Positions 11,440 through 23,330 of a stretch of DNA of 64,000 nt are shown here, in pieces. Every line of letters starts with the position of its first letter. Position 1 is the first letter of the stretch. The stretch is from NCBI RefSeq assembly GCF_004664715.2, contig NC_051084.1:65787971-65851970 (forward strand), in the 5' to 3' direction. Below the pieces are notes generated by a model. It was not told the origin of the DNA. It was given only the letters and a program-made list of their open reading frames with translations, and searched no databases. The position numbers and the translations under genes were made by a program. Origin of the DNA: Peromyscus leucopus (taxonomy: Eukaryota; Chordata; Mammalia; Rodentia; Cricetidae).

Positions 11440-11870
11440 GTTTAGCATCCCTGGCAATTAGGGAAATACAAAGATGGTAAAACCACACCAATTGGTTCAC
11501 AATTGGTCAAGGTGGTCAGCCTTGCAAACATACATACAAGTAACACTATTCAGACTAAGCAGGTTATGTTAATGTATTTAGGAATACTTATGTTTATACA
11601 TACATAAGGAAAAAATACCATGTATTTGAAAGAGAGCAAGGAGGAGTATACCAGAGGATTTGGAGGGAGGAAAAGAAAAGGGGAAATTACATTACAACCC
11701 CCCCAAAAAATTAATGAAAATTAAAAATGATTAAATTTTTAAAAAGAAAATAACTCACAGCAAATGCTGGCCCTCCCCATTTCACTACAGGATTGTGAAT
11801 TGGAACAGCCACTATGGAAACTAGTGTGGAGAATTCTCAAAACGCTGAAGGAAGTTTTAAGATTAAAGTG
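11440..11870 (+). repeat. L1 ORF2 fragment interrupted by an L1 3'-UTR piece
   Basis: 11440-11490 (AGCATCCCTGGCAATTAGGGAAATAC) and 11751-11870 (CAGGATTGTGAATTGGAACAGCCACTATGG, GTGTGGAGAATTCTCAAAA) are ORF2 3' words in the correct order. Between them, about 11495-11745, lies a rodent L1 3'-UTR block (CACTATTCAGACTAAGCAGG, TTTGAAAGAGAGCAAGGAGG, TTTGGAGGGAGGAAAAGAAAAG, A-rich end). So a second L1 end appears nested in the first. Confidence 0.55.
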
Positions 11871-13020
11871 CGTATGTGGCTCTGATTCACTCTGGCTCTA
11901 CTATGTGAAGCTCTCAGCACAGCAGTTGACACGGTCAGTCCTCATCAGCCATGGGTTCCTTCTGTACATCGGCAGCACCTTAGCATTTACTTCTAGCTCC
12001 AAAATCAGCACTTACAGTGATTTCAAAAGCATTTGCTGACAATTGTAAAACAGCAGAAAATTTGAGCCACCCGGTAGACTATGTTCCCAGCTGAAGTGAA
12101 CAAGGCAATATTCATTCTGTCTTTACTTTCAATTATTTTAATCTATTTAACTCTTTACTTCCTACCTTTGAATCTATTAATCATCTGGTGTTTTAATCTA
12201 TTTAATTCTTTGATCCCTACCTTCTTTGGTTCTTTTCTGTTTATATGTCTTTCTGTCTATGATTTTGCTACTTAAATTGGAACCAAGTAGCTGTCTGATA
12301 TTTCTAAGCAAAAGGCAGCTATGACATGTCTTACAGTTAAATGTTTGATAAGCTTTATCTTATTGTGAATGGCAATGCAATTATTTGTGACCTCAATGTT
12401 AATAAATCAAAACTATGCACTAAATAAAGAATACTTAATGGGAACACACATAATCAGGCTATTATTTATTGAAAAAATCTAAAGAGAGACTTAAAGATAA
12501 CTACTACCACATTTCTCTTAGTAGCATTGTTGCACTGAGTCCTGGTTTGGTATTTGCAGCAAGTTCATATAAAATAGCTGCTGGCAATATTGGTAGCTAA
12601 CTGTATTATAAATGTGATACCATTGTCTTTATTTCTCACCAAGTAGGGACTATCAAGGTATTCAAATTTTTTGCCATAAAGGTACAGCGTGTTTCAGGAA
12701 AAATGTGTTTTCTTTATCTTGAAACTAAGGACACTGAATTTGTAGCATATACTAAACATTACAATATATAGTACATTGTACAAACTGTTACTGAAGAAAC
12801 TCTGTGAACATCCCCATAAGCACATATTAAAAAACGTTTGGATAATGTTTTCTGAGGAAAAGAAAGTTACAAATAATATGTATACAACTTATTCTTTCAC
12901 AAGTATCCACATGCACATTAACTTGTCATCAAATTCATTTCCATTTATATATCTCAAAACCACGTAATTTTAGCTATACATATACATTACATGTCTCAAT
13001 TTTTACTGTAATAAACCTGA
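11871..13020. other. Non-coding DNA with a short degenerate tandem duplication
   Basis: No gene recognised. TTTTAATCTATTTAA occurs at 12136 and 12191 followed by similar CTCTTTACTTCCTACCTT and TTCTTTGATCCCTACCTT blocks, giving a diverged 55-bp tandem duplication. The frame at 12081-12275 spans it and is composition-driven. Confidence 0.5.
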
Positions 13021-13024
13021 AAAA

Positions 13025-13150
13025 TGCCTGCCAAGAGGGTTCAGCATGTATAAGCATGGCTGAAGACTTGAATGCAACTAAAAATTTGTATCTTGAACGT
13101 TGTTCTCTGACTTCCACAAGTGTGGAATGCATCATGCGTGCACGCGCGCG

Positions 13151-13195
<45 letters not shown>
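13025..13195 (+). repeat. B3-like SINE remnant with (CA)n tail
   Basis: GCCTGCCAAGAGGGTTCAGCATG, then TTGTTCTCTGACTTCCACAAGTGTGG, GCATGCGTGCACGCGCGCGC and a CA tract match the 3' half of tRNA-derived SINEs of the ...CTCTGACCTCCACACATGTG...(CA)n type. The CA run spans about 13149-13194. Confidence 0.5.
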
Positions 13196-13197
<2 letters not shown>

Positions 13198-13728
13198 CAA
13201 ATAAAAATAATTTTAAAGAATAGTTTTAAATCTCTATAAAGCACATTACATTAATAATTATTTATTATCCTTATTTTAATAGATAAGAAAATTTGTGTAA
13301 AATTTATCAAGTCAATTGCCATGAGAATGATATTAAAAGTCAAAATCAAACTGGATTTTAGCCCATTTTTTTTCAAAACCTATTTAGTCTTTTATATGCT
13401 CAGTATCATAAATCAATGTTGATTAGTTTAAATAATAATGTTAATATCACATTACTCTTGATGCCATATAATTAGAAATCTTTCTCATAATTCCATTGAT
13501 AAATAATAATTTGAATTTTTGAAGAACTTTGTTTTATTTGCAGAGAAGTAATTTTCTATTTTGCAGCCTTCTGGATGCTAGAGAAATTGCATTATTAAGT
13601 ATAACTTTCTGGAATTTAATTTATCTCATGGAATTACAATAAAAGCATTGATAAATATATATTTTACAATGTCAGCAATATTAGACTTTGTTTGATAAAA
13701 TATTTTCACCTTTGTTAACAAAAGACTT
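13196..13728. other. AT-rich non-coding DNA
   Basis: Nothing recognisable. This is the integration target of L1 copy A, whose left target duplication begins at 13729. Confidence 0.5.
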
Positions 13729-13746
13729 AAGAATAACTTCAGGCAA

Positions 13747-14277
13747 GTGCCAGCCAGCACCTGACTGGACTAAGAGGTGAGTCTTTATCCTCATACCCGA
13801 ACACCCCAGCCCCCAGGCTTTGGGCCCAGGGGCACAACCCTGCGCCCTACACCACCACCCACTGAAGTTCCAGTTTCAGGCCAGTTGGCAGGCAGACCTT
13901 CTGCACACAGGTCAGACTACTCCTATCCCCCATCAGACTCTGTAACCAAAGCCACACCTCCCCCAAATCCCACCCACCCTCCGAGACTGCAACTGTTCCC
14001 TGAGACAGAGCTTGCCAGCACCCAAATGGACTATGAGGCCAGTTGGCAAGCAAACCTCCTGCAGACAGGTCAGACTACCACCATCTACCACAGGTAAGAC
14101 TGAAGCTACTCCCTGAGTCAGAGCCCACTAGAGCCAGTTGGACTAAGAGCTGCTCCCTAAGACAAAAAGTCCATCACCATTGACTAGACCTAGAGCTCCC
14201 ACTGGATCAAGAGTATCAATCAGACCAAGAGAGGCTCCCTCAGACACAGACACCACTTGCACCAAGTGAAGAAAGAG
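13747..14277 (+). promoter_or_regulatory. L1 copy A 5' UTR with tandem monomer-like units
   Basis: GC-rich leader with an internal near-repeat: CCAGTTGGCAGGCAGACC at 13881 and CCAGTTGGCAAGCAAACC at 14039, offset 158 bp, each followed by a CAGGTCAGACTAC block. A third partial unit (GAGCCAGTTGGACTAAGAG) lies near 14130. Rodent L1 promoters are often built of tandem monomers, so this is the likely ancestral promoter. Present activity cannot be judged. Confidence 0.7.
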
Positions 14278-15343
14278 ATGGGTAGACGCCAGTGCAAAAA
14301 TACAGTCAACAACATAAAAACCAATACGGCTCCATCAGAAAGACCTGAACATCCCAACAGAGAAGAAACAGAAGGTATCTACCATAAAAATTACTTTAAG
14401 AAGATATTAGAGATCTTAAAAGAGGAAATAAAAAATTCCCTGAAAGAAACCGAGGAAAAGTCAAACAAAATATGGGAAGAAATCAATAAAACCCTTGAAA
14501 GCGAAGAGAAAGCAATTAAACAAGTGAGGGAAACAGTTCAAGATTTCAAAACTGAAATGGAGTCAATAAAGAAGACACAAACTGAGGTAATGCTGGAAGT
14601 AGAAAATCTGAGTAAACAAACAGGAACTACAGATGCAAATATAACCAACTGAATGCAAGAGGTGGAAGAGTAGATCTCTGGCATTAAATATATGGGAGAA
14701 GAAATAGATTCATCACTCAAAGAAAACACTAAAGCCAACAAAGTCATGACCCTAAATGTCCAGGAAATTTGGGACACCATGAAAAGACCAAACCTAAGAA
14801 TAATAGGGATAGAAGAAGGAGAAGAATACCAACTCAAGGGCACAGAAAATATATTCAACAAAATCATAGAAGAAAACTTTTCCAACCTAAAGAAGGAAAT
14901 GCCTATAAAAATACAGGAGGGTTACAGAACACCAAATGGACTGGGTCAAAAAAAAAAAAAAAAAAAAAGGCCCCTTGCCACATAATAATCAAACCACTAA
15001 ACATACAGAATAAAAAAAAATTACAAGAGCTGCAAAGGAAAAAGGATGAGTAACATATAAAGTTAGACCCATAAGAATAACACCTGACTTCTCAATGGAG
15101 ACTCTAAAAGCCAGGAGGTCCTGGACAAATGTTATGCAGATACTAAGAGACCATAGATGCCAACCCAGACTATTATACCCAGCAAAACTCTCAATCAACA
15201 TAGACAGAGTAAACAAAATATTCCATGATAAAAACAGATTTAAACAATATCTCTCCACAAATCCAGCCCTACAGAAAGCACTTGAAAGAAAAATCCAACC
15301 TAAGAAAGTTAGATACACCCATGAAAACACAGGCAATAGATAG
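14278..15343 (+). pseudogene. L1 ORF1 (copy A), disrupted
   Basis: I place the start at the ATG at 14278 (MGRRQCKNT...), which matches the usual ORF1 opening better than the in-frame ATG at 14257. Residues 20-125 are rich in Glu, Lys, Ile and Asn as in the ORF1p coiled coil. The conserved RNA-recognition core follows (QEIWDTMKRPNLRIIGIEEG near 14761-14820), then the C-terminal domain in another frame (15095-15343; LKARRSWTNVMQILRDH). Breaks seen: stops at about 14650 and 14671, and a frame change across an A run at 14949-14968. ORF1p normally coats L1 RNA as trimers. Confidence 0.85.
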
Positions 15344-15399
15344 TTCCATACCAACAAATACCAAAGAAGGGAAACATACAACACTATCACCAAAAAATA

Positions 15400-18300
15400 A
15401 CAGGAATTAACAATAACTGGTCATTGATATCCATCAATATCAATGGTCTCAATTCACCTATAAACAGACACAGGCTAACAGAATGGATACAAAAACAAGA
15501 TCCATCCATTTGCTGCATACAAGAAACACACCTCAACTTCAAAGACAGACCCCACCTCAGAAGAAAAGGCTGGGAAAAGACTTTCCAATCAAATGGATTT
15601 AAGAAGCAAGCTGGTGTAGCTATCCTAATATCTAATAAAATAGACTTCAAATTAAAATAAATTGAAAGAGATTGGGAAGGATACTACATATTTATCACAG
15701 GAAAAATCTGACAAGACGAAGTCTCAATTCTGAATATTTATACCCCAAATACAAGGGCATCGACATTCATAAAAGAAACATTAGTAAAGCTTAAATCACA
15801 CATCAAACCCCATACACTAGTAGTGGGAGACTTCAACACCCCATTCTCACCAATGGACAGGTCTGCCAGACAGAAATTTAACAGAGAAATAAGGGATAGA
15901 TATAGACAGAATATTCCACCCTAACACAAAATAATATAGCTTCTTTTCAGAACCCCATGGAACCTTCTCCAAAATTGACCACATGCTTGGTTACAAAGCC
16001 AGGCTCAACAGATACAAAAAAATTGAAATCACCTCCTGTGTCTTATCAGACCACCATGGCTTAAAGATTTCAACAACAACAAAAATTACAGAAAGCCTAC
16101 AATCTCATGGAAACTGAATAATACCCAATTGAATCACCAATGAGTCAAGGGAGAAATAAAGAAAGAAATTAAAGATTTCTTAGAATTCAATGAAAACGAA
16201 TGTACAATGTACCCAAAATTATGGGACACCATGAAAGCAGTGCTAAGAGGAAAATTCATATCTAAATGTGCACATGAAAAAGTTGGAGAAATCTCATACT
16301 AGTGACTTAACAGCACAACTGAAAGCTCTAGAACAAGAAGAAATAAACTCACCCGGGAGAAACAGATGCCAGGAAATAATCAAATTGAGGGCTGAATTTA
16401 ATAAAATAGAAACAAAAAGAATAATACAAAGAATCAATGAAACAAAGAGTTGGTTCTTTGAGAAAATCAACAAGATAGATAAGCCCTTATCCAAATTAAC
16501 CAAAAAGTAGAGAGAGAGCATCCAAATTAACAAAATCAGAAATGAAAAGGGGAACATAACAATAGACAATAAGGAAATCCAGAGAATCATCAGGTCATAT
16601 TTCAAAAACGTGTACTCTACAAAATTGGAAAATCTGAAAGAAGTGGATGACTTTCTGGAGAGGTACCCCATACCAAAGTTAAATCAAGACCAGATAAACT
16701 ATTTAAATAGACCAATAACCCCTAAGGAAATAGAAATGAACAATAAAAGTCTCCCCCCCCCCAAAAAAAAAGCCCAGGACCAGATGGTTTCAGCACAGAA
16801 TTCTACCAGATTTTCAAAGAAGAGCTAATACCAATACTCTTCAAATTGTTCCACACCATAGAAACAGAAGGAACATTATCAAATTCTTTTTATGAGGCTA
16901 CAGTTACCCTGATACCCAAACCACACAAAGATGCAACAAAGAAAGAAAATTACAGACCAATCTCCCTCATGAACATTGATGCAAAAATACTCAATAAAAT
17001 ACTGGCTAAACGAATCCAGGAACACATCAAAAAATTATCCACCATGACCAAGTAGGCTTCATCCCAGGGATGCAAGGATGGTTCAACATATGAAAATCTG
17101 TCAATGTAATACACCATATAAACAAACTAAAAGAAAAAAACCACATGATCATTTCATTGGATGCTGAAAAAGCCTTTGACAAAATCCAATACTCCTTCAT
17201 GATAAAGGTTCTAGAGAGATCAGGAATACAAGGAACATACCTAAACATAATAAAGGCAATTTACAGCAAGCCGACAGCCAACATCAAATTAAATAGAGAG
17301 AAACTCAAAACGATTCCACTAAAATCAGGAACAAGATAACGCTGTCCACTCCCCCCATACTTATTCAATATAGTACTTGAAATTCTAGTTACAGCAATAA
17401 GACAATATAAGGAGATCAAGGGGATACAAATTGGAAAGGAAGAAGTCAAACTTTCATTATTTGCAGATGATATGATAGTATACATAAGTGACCCCAAAAA
17501 TTCTACCAGGGAACTCATACAGCTGATAAAATCCTTCAGTAAGGTGGCAAGATACAAGATTAACTCAAAAAAATCAGTAGCCCTCCTATATAAAAATGAA
17601 AAAGGGGCTGAGAAAGAAATCAGGGAAACATCACCTTTTACAATAGACACAAATAATATAAAATACCTTGGAGTAACTCTAACTAAGCAAGTGAAAGACC
17701 TGTATGATAAGAACTTTAAGTCTCTGAAGAAAGAAATCGAGGAAGATATCAGAAAATGAAAAGATCTCCCATGCTCATGGATTGGTAGGATTAACATAGT
17801 AAAAATGGCAATCTTACCAAAAGCAATCTACAGATTCAATGCAATGCCTATCAAAATTCCAACACAATTCTTCACAGACTTGGAAACAAAATCCCAACAC
17901 AATTCTTCACAGACTTGGAAAGATCAATACTTAACTTTATATGGAAAAACAAAAAACCCAGGATAGCTCAAAGAATCCTATATAATAAATCAACCTCTGA
18001 AGGCATCATGATCCCTGACCTCAGGCTCTACTATAGAGCTATAGTAATAAAAAAAAGTTTGGTACTGGCATAAAAACAGACACGTAGACCAATGGAATCG
18101 AATTGAAGACCCTGACATTAATCCACACACCTATGAACATATGATTTTCGACAAAGAAGCCAAAACGGTACCATGGAAAAAAGAAAGCATCTTCAACAAA
18201 TGGTGCTGGCATAACTGGATGTCAACATGCAGAAGATTGCAAATAGATCCATATCTGTCGCCATGCACAAAACTCAACTCCAAGTGGATCAAAGACCTCA

Positions 18301-19146
18301 ACATAAATCCAGTTACACTGAACTTGATAAAAGAGAAAGTAGGAAGTAGTCTGGAATGAATTGGCACAAGAGACCACTTCCTAAATATATCATCAGTAGC
18401 ACAGACACTGAGAGCAACAATTAATAAATGAGACCTCCTGAAACTGGGAAGCTTTTGTAGGGCAAAGGACATGGTCAATAAGACCAAACAACAGCCTACA
18501 GAATGGGAAAAGATCTTCACCAACCCCACATCTGACAGAGGGCTGATCCCCAAATATATATAAAGAACTCAAAAAGCTAGACACCAAAATACTGAACAAT
18601 CCAATTTAAAAATGGGGGTACAGAGCTTAACAGAGAATTCTCAACAGAAGAATCTCAAATGGCTGAAAGGAATTTAAGGAATTGTTCAACATCCCTAATC
18701 AACAGGGAAATGCAAATCAAAACAACTCTGAGATACCATCAGACTCTGTCAGAATGGCTAAGATCAAAAACACTGAAGACAGCTTATGTTGGAGAGGATG
18801 TGGAAAAAGGGGAATATTCCTCCACTGTTGGTAGGAATGCAAACTTGTACAACCACTCTGGAAATCAGTATGGTGGTTTCTTAGAAAATTGGGAACAAGT
18901 CCTCCTCAAGACCCAGTTATACCACTTTTGGGCATATACCCAAGGAATGCTCAATCTTACCACAAGGACACATGCTCAACTATGTTCATATCAACATTAT
19001 TCATGATAGCAAGAACCTGGAAACAACATAGATGCCCCTCAACTAAAGAATGGATAAAGAAAATATGGCACATATACACAATGAAGTACTACTCAGCAGT
19101 AAAAATCAATGATATCATGAAATTTGCAGGCAATGAATGGAACTAG
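15400..19146 (+). pseudogene. L1 ORF2 (copy A), disrupted
   Basis: The endonuclease domain opens near 15400 (SININGLNSPINRHRLTEW, then SICCIQETHLNF), which is the typical ORF2 start. The reverse-transcriptase active-site motif FADD is at 17460-17471 and the KYLGVTLT block is near 17660. The C-terminal region ends MKYYSAVKINDIMKFAGNEWN and a stop at about 19144. Intact pieces lie in all three frames (for example 15424-15660, 16268-16510, 16846-17055, 17145-17339, 18141-18359, 18889-19146), so several indels and stops have accumulated. A 35-bp tandem duplication sits at about 17857-17921. Unable to encode a working protein. Confidence 0.9.
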
Positions 19147-20180
19147 AAAATATCATCTTGAGTGAGGTAACACAGACTCAGAAGAACAATCATTGTATGT
19201 ACTCACTCATAAGTGGATACTAAATATGAGAGAAGGGATGGCCAGACTGCAACCCACAACTCCAGAGAGGCTAGCTAACAGGGAAAGACCCTAGGAGGGA
19301 CACATTGATGACTCTGTGAAGGAGAAGTGGATGATATCTACATGACTGGACTGGGTGTGGGGGTTGGCAGAGGGCAAGGAGTGGGGGATGAGAACATAGG
19401 GAAATGGGAGGGTCAAGCTGGAACAGGGATAGAGTGGGAGGGAGAAAGATACCCTGATAGATGAGGACATCATGGGAATAGGAAGAGGCAGGGTGCTGGG
19501 GAGGCTCTCAGGAATCCACAAGGTTGACCACACCTTGGTCTATTGACAGTGGTCCAGAGGGTGCCTGGACCGGTCTACTCTGGTGACCAGCCTAGCAAAA
19601 AACCTAGCTGTCATCATAGAGCCTTTGTCCAGTGTCTGATGGAGGCAGATACAGAGATCCACGGCCAGGCACCAGGCTGAGCTCCGGGAATCCAATTGAT
19701 GAGAAAGAGGAGAGATACTGCAGGTGAAGGACGTTGAGAACATGATGGGAGGATGTGCAGAGATGACCGGGTACACTAGTAGAAGCCCATGAGCTGTGGA
19801 CTGGTGGCTGTGGAGCCCCCATAGGACTGGACTAGGCCTTCTGGATACGGAAGACGGTTGTTTGGCTCTAACTGTTTGGGGGGCACCCAGGCAGAGGGAT
19901 CGGGATCTGTTCCAGTTCTATGGGCAGGCTTCTGGAACCCAGTGCCTGTGGTGTGACACCTTGCACAGCCTTGGTGCAGTGGGAAAGGGCTTGGACCTGC
20001 CTAGGCTCAGTGTACTAGGCTCTGCTGACTCCCCATGGGAGACCTCGATTTGGTGGATGTGGGGATGTGGCATGGTTTGGGAAAGAGGGCTGGGGGGTAG
20101 GAGGAGGGAGGAGAGGGATCTGTGGATAGTATGTGGAGTGAGTAGAAAATTTCTTAACAAACAAAAATGAAAAAAAAAAA
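19147..20180 (+). other. L1 copy A 3' UTR and A-rich tail
   Basis: Begins after the ORF2 stop, with ACTCACTCATAAGTGGATA near 19200, then a G-rich purine part (GGGAGGGAGAAAGATACCC, GGAAGAGGCAGGG). It ends ATTTCTTAACAAACAAAAATGA and A10. G-rich polypurine segments are normal in rodent L1 3' UTRs. The open frames on both strands here (19291-20362) have no domain. Confidence 0.8.
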
Positions 20181-20624
20181 GAATAACTTTGGGCAAAGGA
20201 CAATGTTTTACGCAGTGTTGAAAAAGTAAATTCCACAAGCAGAAGAATGAAACTAGACCAGTATCTCTTAAGGGAACTTGAAATGGATTCAAGTCTTAAG
20301 GTAAGGCTAGAAACAGTGGATCTGCTACACCACATGACGAGAGAAATGCTTCTGAACATCATGGGTGGGAAAGGATAGTCTGAAAGGCATCAAAGGAAAA
20401 CAAAACAAGACAAATGAGTTCTAATAAAAGATGGGGGTGATTTTGATCTTATTAACTTATGTTGATAAATGTGTGCCTTTGTATCATATTCTTTTATTTT
20501 CTGTTGTAAATAGAAAGTTTATCAGATTTTTCTACTTGGTTAAAATTAATAAATAAACTGTTGATTATGTTAAAAATAAAACATTGTACACATGTGTATG
20601 AAATTCTTTAACAGTAAAAACAAG

Positions 20625-21270
20625 TCTCTGCATGCAAGAGAAGCAATTCACAATGAAAAGATAGCACAGTAATAAAGGAGTATCTATAGTAGATCAGGAA
20701 CCCATCTCAAAAGACAAACTAAAATAATTCATTGAAAACATGAGCAATAGATCTTAGTAGACATTTCCTAAAACTATGAAAAAAGACTCAGTTTCACAAA
20801 TCTATAGGAAAATAAAATTTTGTATCTCAATGGAAGATGAAATACCATGTCATTAGAGTAACAACAAATTATTATTTATCAAATATCAAAAGGACAGAAG
20901 AAAACAAGTCCTGATGAAAGTGTGGAGGTCAGGGAACTCTTAAACACTGTTGGTTAAAATATGAATTATTAGAGTCATGTGGAAAACAGTGACAGGATAT
21001 TTAATTATTTTAAGTAAGTATTGTGTGAGCCACCTACTGTACTACTAGGAAGTCACATGTGAGCTCCCACTGCACTAGTATCTGCAAGAGCTAAGAAATG
21101 GAAGCAGCATAGGTGTCCATCCACTGACGAAACATACAAGGAAAACGTGGTACAGATACAGAAATCCTTCACCAAAAAGCATAGAATCTTATCATTTTCA
21201 TAAAACACGGATAGATCTAGAAGTTACTATAGTAAGTGAAAGGCACTGAAAAAAATTACTGTTTTGATTT
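20625..21270 (+). repeat. Old L1 ORF2 3' fragment
   Basis: Diverged L1 words in the right order: AAAAGACAAACTAAAATAATTC, GAAAACATGAGCAATAGATC, GAAAATAAAATTTTGTATCTC, AAATACCATGTCATTAGAG, TGATGAAAGTGTGGAGGTCAGGGAAC, GAAGCAGCATAGGTGTCCATCC. Far more diverged than copies A and B, so an older mammalian-wide or early rodent L1. Confidence 0.6.
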
Positions 21271-21858
21271 GCTTTGGTTTTTTACCCAGTCATTCAACTG
21301 AAATCTTGAAAATCTGAGTGATAATATCACAGGCTTGAAAGACTAGAGGGACAGAATGAAGAAAGGCTTGTTAGTGTGTACTGTACTTAGGTAAAAGTTC
21401 TGTATTGCTGTCACATATTAGGATGACTGCATCATGAAACTGTATTAATTGTATACATAGTATATATGCATACACATTAAAAGAGAAGACAAGATTTAAA
21501 TGTTCTGCTATAATAAAATTATAAATATTTGAGAAGATAGAAATGCTTACCCTGGTTTAACAATTATGCAGTCTATAAGTGTATTGAAATATGGCATGTT
21601 ACCCAACAAATATGTATAATTTTACATATCATGAATCAGATTAAAAGTAATTTAAATAGGATTATATCATATGCCAATTGATAGTCTTGAGCTCTCTTTC
21701 CAAAGAGGAAACTGACTATGCACCACACTGATATATGAGAATTACATGACAATTCTATAATACATTGCAACTTCTGCCAATATCTACAGAGCAGAGGCCA
21801 TTATGGCAATACTGAGTGACTGTCATGTAGTGGCAGATAACACCCTAAACCTACAATG

Positions 21859-22259
21859 ATGCTATGTTGCTAGAGTTTTCCTGCCTTGCCCACAGTCAGG
21901 ACAAATTTCTGTCACCCGCCAGTCCCACAGCCGCTCAGATCCAACCAAATAAACACAGAGACTTATATTGCATACAAACTGTATGGCCATGGCAGGCTTC
22001 TTGTTAACTGTTCTTATAGCTTAAATTAACCCATTTCTATAAATCTATACCTTGCCACATGGCTGGTGGCTTACCGGCGTCTTTACATGCTGTTTGTCCT
22101 GGCGGTGGCTGCAGTGTCTCTCTGCCTCAGCCTTCCGCTTCCCAGAATTCTCCTCTCTCCTTGTCCCACCTACTTCCTGCCTGGCCACTGGCCAATCAGT
22201 GTTTTATTTATTGACCAATCAGAGCAATTTGACATACAGACCATCCCACAGCAATGCTA
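21859..22259 (-). mobile_element. Antisense solo LTR of the same ERV family, with 6-bp target duplication
   Basis: Target duplication ATGCTA at 21859-21864 and 22254-22259. The LTR body is 21865-22253 (389 bp), starting TG and ending CA on either strand. Reverse-complement family words are present: the reversed core TTATTTATTGACCAATCAGAG near 22207-22227 and CAAATAAACACAGAGACTTATA near 21947-21968. No internal region is attached, so it is a solo LTR, normally the product of LTR-LTR recombination. The short frames at 22052-22317 are not genes. Confidence 0.85.
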
Positions 22260-22924
22260 TATCTCTGTTGATTTTATATTAATTAGAAATGTTGATTTGG
22301 TCCTTTTTGTAACCTAGAAAGGCAAATATTTTGGGTTCTTACTTTATGAAAATAATCAAGAATTAGTAATGAGAAAAAATAAGCAATTAATAATAAAAAT
22401 AATACTTAATTACAGAGTTGTTAGAAGGCTCAAATTGACTAATTGTGAAGTATTGGCTTTGAATACATAGAAGCACTGTAGATTTTTAAAGAATACATAT
22501 ACATATATTCCTTATCCATATATATGATTGTATTATTGCATATATTTTATTTTGAATATAATATAATTATTATATTATGTTATATAAATATAATTATATT
22601 ATATAAATATTATATGATATATAATGTATATAATATATCTTCTTACTAAGGCATATATCTTAAAATAATACCCAGTAGTTTTATATTTTTAGGAGGATGG
22701 ATATATTTTCCTACATATAAACTTCTCTAAATGTCTCTAAATGTCACAGAATAAATGATTTACTTATTTTTCAGTTAGCTATATTCTTACACTCAGCTAT
22801 CTAAAAATGCATAATTATTTTCATACATTTACTAGCACATGTTACCAAAGCAATTTTTTTCAATCACTTAGTAAAGGTGATATCTTCCAGACATCTTTAT
22901 CACAAACTTTCCATTTTCCTCCTT
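22260..22924. other. Very AT-rich DNA
   Basis: No gene. 22555-22640 is almost pure A/T made of interlocking ATATAATAT and TTATATAA palindromic words. Confidence 0.5.
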
Positions 22925-22929
22925 TTAAA

Positions 22930-23330
22930 AAACTATTTGACAATTTCATACATTCAATGATATTTTTGTCACTTTGCATTGCCATCTCTCTTCCCCATTC
23001 CATCTCAGGCTAAAGCTTTTCTTTGCAACATAGCTCCCTTCTTCCTTCATGTCTTTAGTTTGATGAACCCACAGAGTTAAATATGGATACTTGCATGAAT
23101 ATGACGGGGAGATTACTTACTGGAGCATGGTCAGCTAACCCCAGCAAACATTAGCTGTCAACAGATCCTAAGCGAGGGCTTGGAGACAGGTCACTGATTT
23201 CATGCCACATTCAAGGATGGGGAATGGAACACTGGCATGTTGTTCTACCTTCTGGTGGAGGAATACTCACATATATGTTGTGTGACTTTTCCTGGGGAGC
23301 CATGAGCAAATATCTACTCATCCTAGATTG
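22930..23330 (-). repeat. Possible L1 3'-UTR-type fragment (antisense)
   Basis: AACTATTTGACAATTTCATACATTCAATGATATTTTTGTCAC, then CCCATTCCATCTCAGGC, and TTACTGGAGCATGGTCAGCTAACC parallel the block order of the better-preserved fragment at 3860-4135. Strongly diverged. Confidence 0.4.

Larger units (their letters stand above)
13729..20196 (+). mobile_element. Full-length, frame-broken LINE-1 (copy A) with target duplications
   Basis: The direct repeats 13729-13746 and 20179-20196 share AAGAATAACTT exactly and match at 16 of 18 positions overall. Between them lie a 5' UTR, ORF1, ORF2, a 3' UTR and an A-rich tail in normal L1 order, total about 6.4 kb, which is a full-length rodent L1. L1 moves by target-primed reverse transcription using ORF1p (RNA-binding chaperone) and ORF2p (endonuclease and reverse transcriptase). 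Both frames carry stops and shifts, so this copy is inactive. No other element has inserted in it. Confidence 0.92.

Noticed and set aside
12974..13244. Poly Val-Cys frames, also at 45100, 56100 and 59120
   Set aside because: Readings of (CA)n microsatellites.
13847..14097. Pro/Thr-rich frames before L1 copy A ORF1
   Set aside because: They lie in the L1 5' UTR monomer-like region and do not join ORF1.
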